Shown piece after piece: positions 17,397 to 18,189 of a stretch of DNA of 18,189 bases. The notes beneath the pieces were generated by a model, which worked only from the letters and a program-made list of their open reading frames with translations, was not told the DNA's origin and ran no database searches. The stretch is from Actinidia chinensis (taxonomy: Eukaryota > Streptophyta > Magnoliopsida > Ericales > Actinidiaceae), in NCBI GenBank assembly GCA_009663005.1, contig VIGQ01001747.1, forward strand, positions 15,001 to 33,189, read 5' to 3'. Each line of letters starts with the position of its first letter. The first letter of the stretch is position 1. The position numbers and the translations under genes were made by a program.

Positions 17397-18189
17397 TGAA
17401 AAACCTAGCCCGTGGTCTTGGATAATCTCTTGAATCTAAAAAGTTATAATATTTAATCAAGATATCACGATAATGAGCATATTGAACAATCCAAACATAA
17501 AGATGCAAATCATCAACCAGAAGAACAACAAGGTTTTTACCGTGGAAACCCGTGAATGGGAGAAACCACGTGTCCACTCTCCGGAAAATATCATGCAACT
17601 ATAACCCCGAGGTTCAATCTACGGTTTAAAGACTCTTACAACCAAACTATCAACTCTGATCTAATGATTGGTTGTAGATCTAGCTCGTATCCACGATTCA
17701 CCGTCTTCGGGCTTGATCACCGTTCAGAATCCCCTTAGACGATTTCACACTTTGAACTCCTTCAAGGATTTCGGTTCACCGTTCAAATCCTGCCTTAGAA
17801 ACGGATTTCACACCGTGAACTCTTCAATGATTTTGATTTCTTCAATATGATTGATGAAGATCTTGGTTAGATTCGTTTTTGGCCTTCGTAAGGTAGAGAA
17901 CACTTTTCTTTTGAGTACGACTCTCCTTAAGTCTTAGCAAGTGTTTTGAATTGAACTCTTTTATAATGTAGAAACCCTAAAAATGCAATTTCCGACGTTG
18001 TAGCTCTGGTAGTTGTTCCATCGAAGTACCGCGAGAGTCTCTCGAGAGACTGTCGCTCCGCGAGGATCCCGCGAGGAACCCTGACAATTTGCAAGCTCTC
18101 AGCATCTCTATATTTTCTGTCATAACTTTTTACCCTCATATCCGATGAACGATTTTTGATGCGTTGAAAGAACACTTCAAAGATTTACA
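17397..18189 (-). repeat. 5' LTR of the minus-strand Sirevirus-type element (truncated by window end)
   Basis: It starts on the plus strand with tgaaaaacctagccc at the PBS and matches 12872-13760 along its visible 793 bases: ccacgtgtccactctccgg, tccacgattcaccgtct, tttgatttcttcaatatga, tttgcaagctctcagcatct are shared. The differences are largely one- to few-base gaps. It lacks the G-rich block of the other copy. As the 5' LTR it would contain the element's promoter; the U3 start lies beyond the window. Confidence 0.85.
18036..18051. promoter_or_regulatory. Perfect 16-bp palindrome in the 5' LTR
   Basis: agtctctcgagagact reads identically on both strands. It is flanked by ccgcgag and gctccgcgagg, itself a near-repeat, making a compact GC-rich block in an otherwise AT-rich LTR. 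Palindromes in the LTR promoter region are a known Sirevirus feature, but this sequence differs from the published grass motif as I know it, so function is inferred. Confidence 0.6.

Larger units (their letters stand above)
12872..18189 (-). mobile_element. Degraded Sirevirus-type copia retrotransposon lacking pol; right end beyond the window
   Basis: Two long direct copies (12872-13760 and 17397-18189) are LTR copies. PBS, gag remnants and polypurine tract all lie in the order expected for the minus strand: 5' LTR (17397 rightwards), PBS 17383-17394, gag about 17330-15355, PPT 14021-14032, 3' LTR 14020-12872. Gag motifs, several PPT-like copies and palindromic LTR sequence are all traits of Sireviruses (SIRE/Maximus lineage). 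The interior is only about 3.4 kb, and no protease active site, integrase, reverse transcriptase or RNase H was recognised, so pol is missing or beyond recognition. Comparison with the left LTR suggests the element ends roughly 260 bases past the window. It could be an internally deleted element or a gag-only non-autonomous lineage. Confidence 0.85.

Noticed and set aside
17335..18175. Several 60-87 codon frames on both strands at the right edge
   Set aside because: They lie inside or across the LTR, are not kept in the other LTR copy and encode nothing recognisable.

Overview
The window looks like intergenic DNA of a flowering plant nuclear genome. It is AT-rich and has no intact gene, but it holds remnants of several plant transposable-element families: a decayed hAT transposase, copia-type LTRs with initiator-tRNA-Met primer-binding sites, a Mutator-type inverted-repeat element, and small inverted-repeat (MITE-like) elements. 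No host protein-coding gene, tRNA, rRNA or CRISPR array could be supported. Nearly all open frames are short, lie in low-complexity or repeat DNA, and were left out.

Layout. 1-1221: AT-rich DNA with only short direct repeats. About 1400-2960 (+): a hAT-superfamily transposase pseudogene broken by many stops and frameshifts, followed at 3395-3681 by the CACG/CGTG-rich array typical of the ends of many plant hAT elements. 3720-4256: a pyrimidine-rich, relatively GC-rich tract. 4257-4844 (+): an LTR with copia-like features, followed by two tandem LTR-end/primer-binding-site junctions (4840-4858 and 4897-4915), a leader-like stretch, and then more than 2 kb without recognisable retrotransposon coding sequence or a second LTR. 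7350-10540: AT-rich DNA with two small inverted-repeat elements (about 8958-9099 and 9317-9538) and one possible terminal fragment of another element. 10548-12031: a fold-back element bounded by a perfect 9-bp target-site duplication (ttaaaagaa), the Mutator signature. 12041-12871: AT-rich DNA with nothing recognised.

12872 to the window end (-): a copia element of Sirevirus/SIRE type lying on the minus strand. Its 3' LTR is 12872-14020, its PBS is 17383-17394, and its 5' LTR starts at 17397 and runs off the right edge. Between the LTRs are remnants of gag only (about 15355-17330); no protease, integrase, reverse transcriptase or RNase H is recognisable. Several extra polypurine-tract-like motifs lie inside the 3' LTR, and the LTRs carry a strong palindrome, both features reported for Sireviruses.

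The most interesting items are the fold-back Mutator-like element with its intact 9-bp duplication and nested tandem repeats, the pol-less gag-bearing Sirevirus derivative, and the duplicated PBS junction. The two LTRs of the Sirevirus element differ largely by one- or few-base gaps, so sequencing or assembly error may contribute to the frameshifts and should be excluded before they are read as biology.
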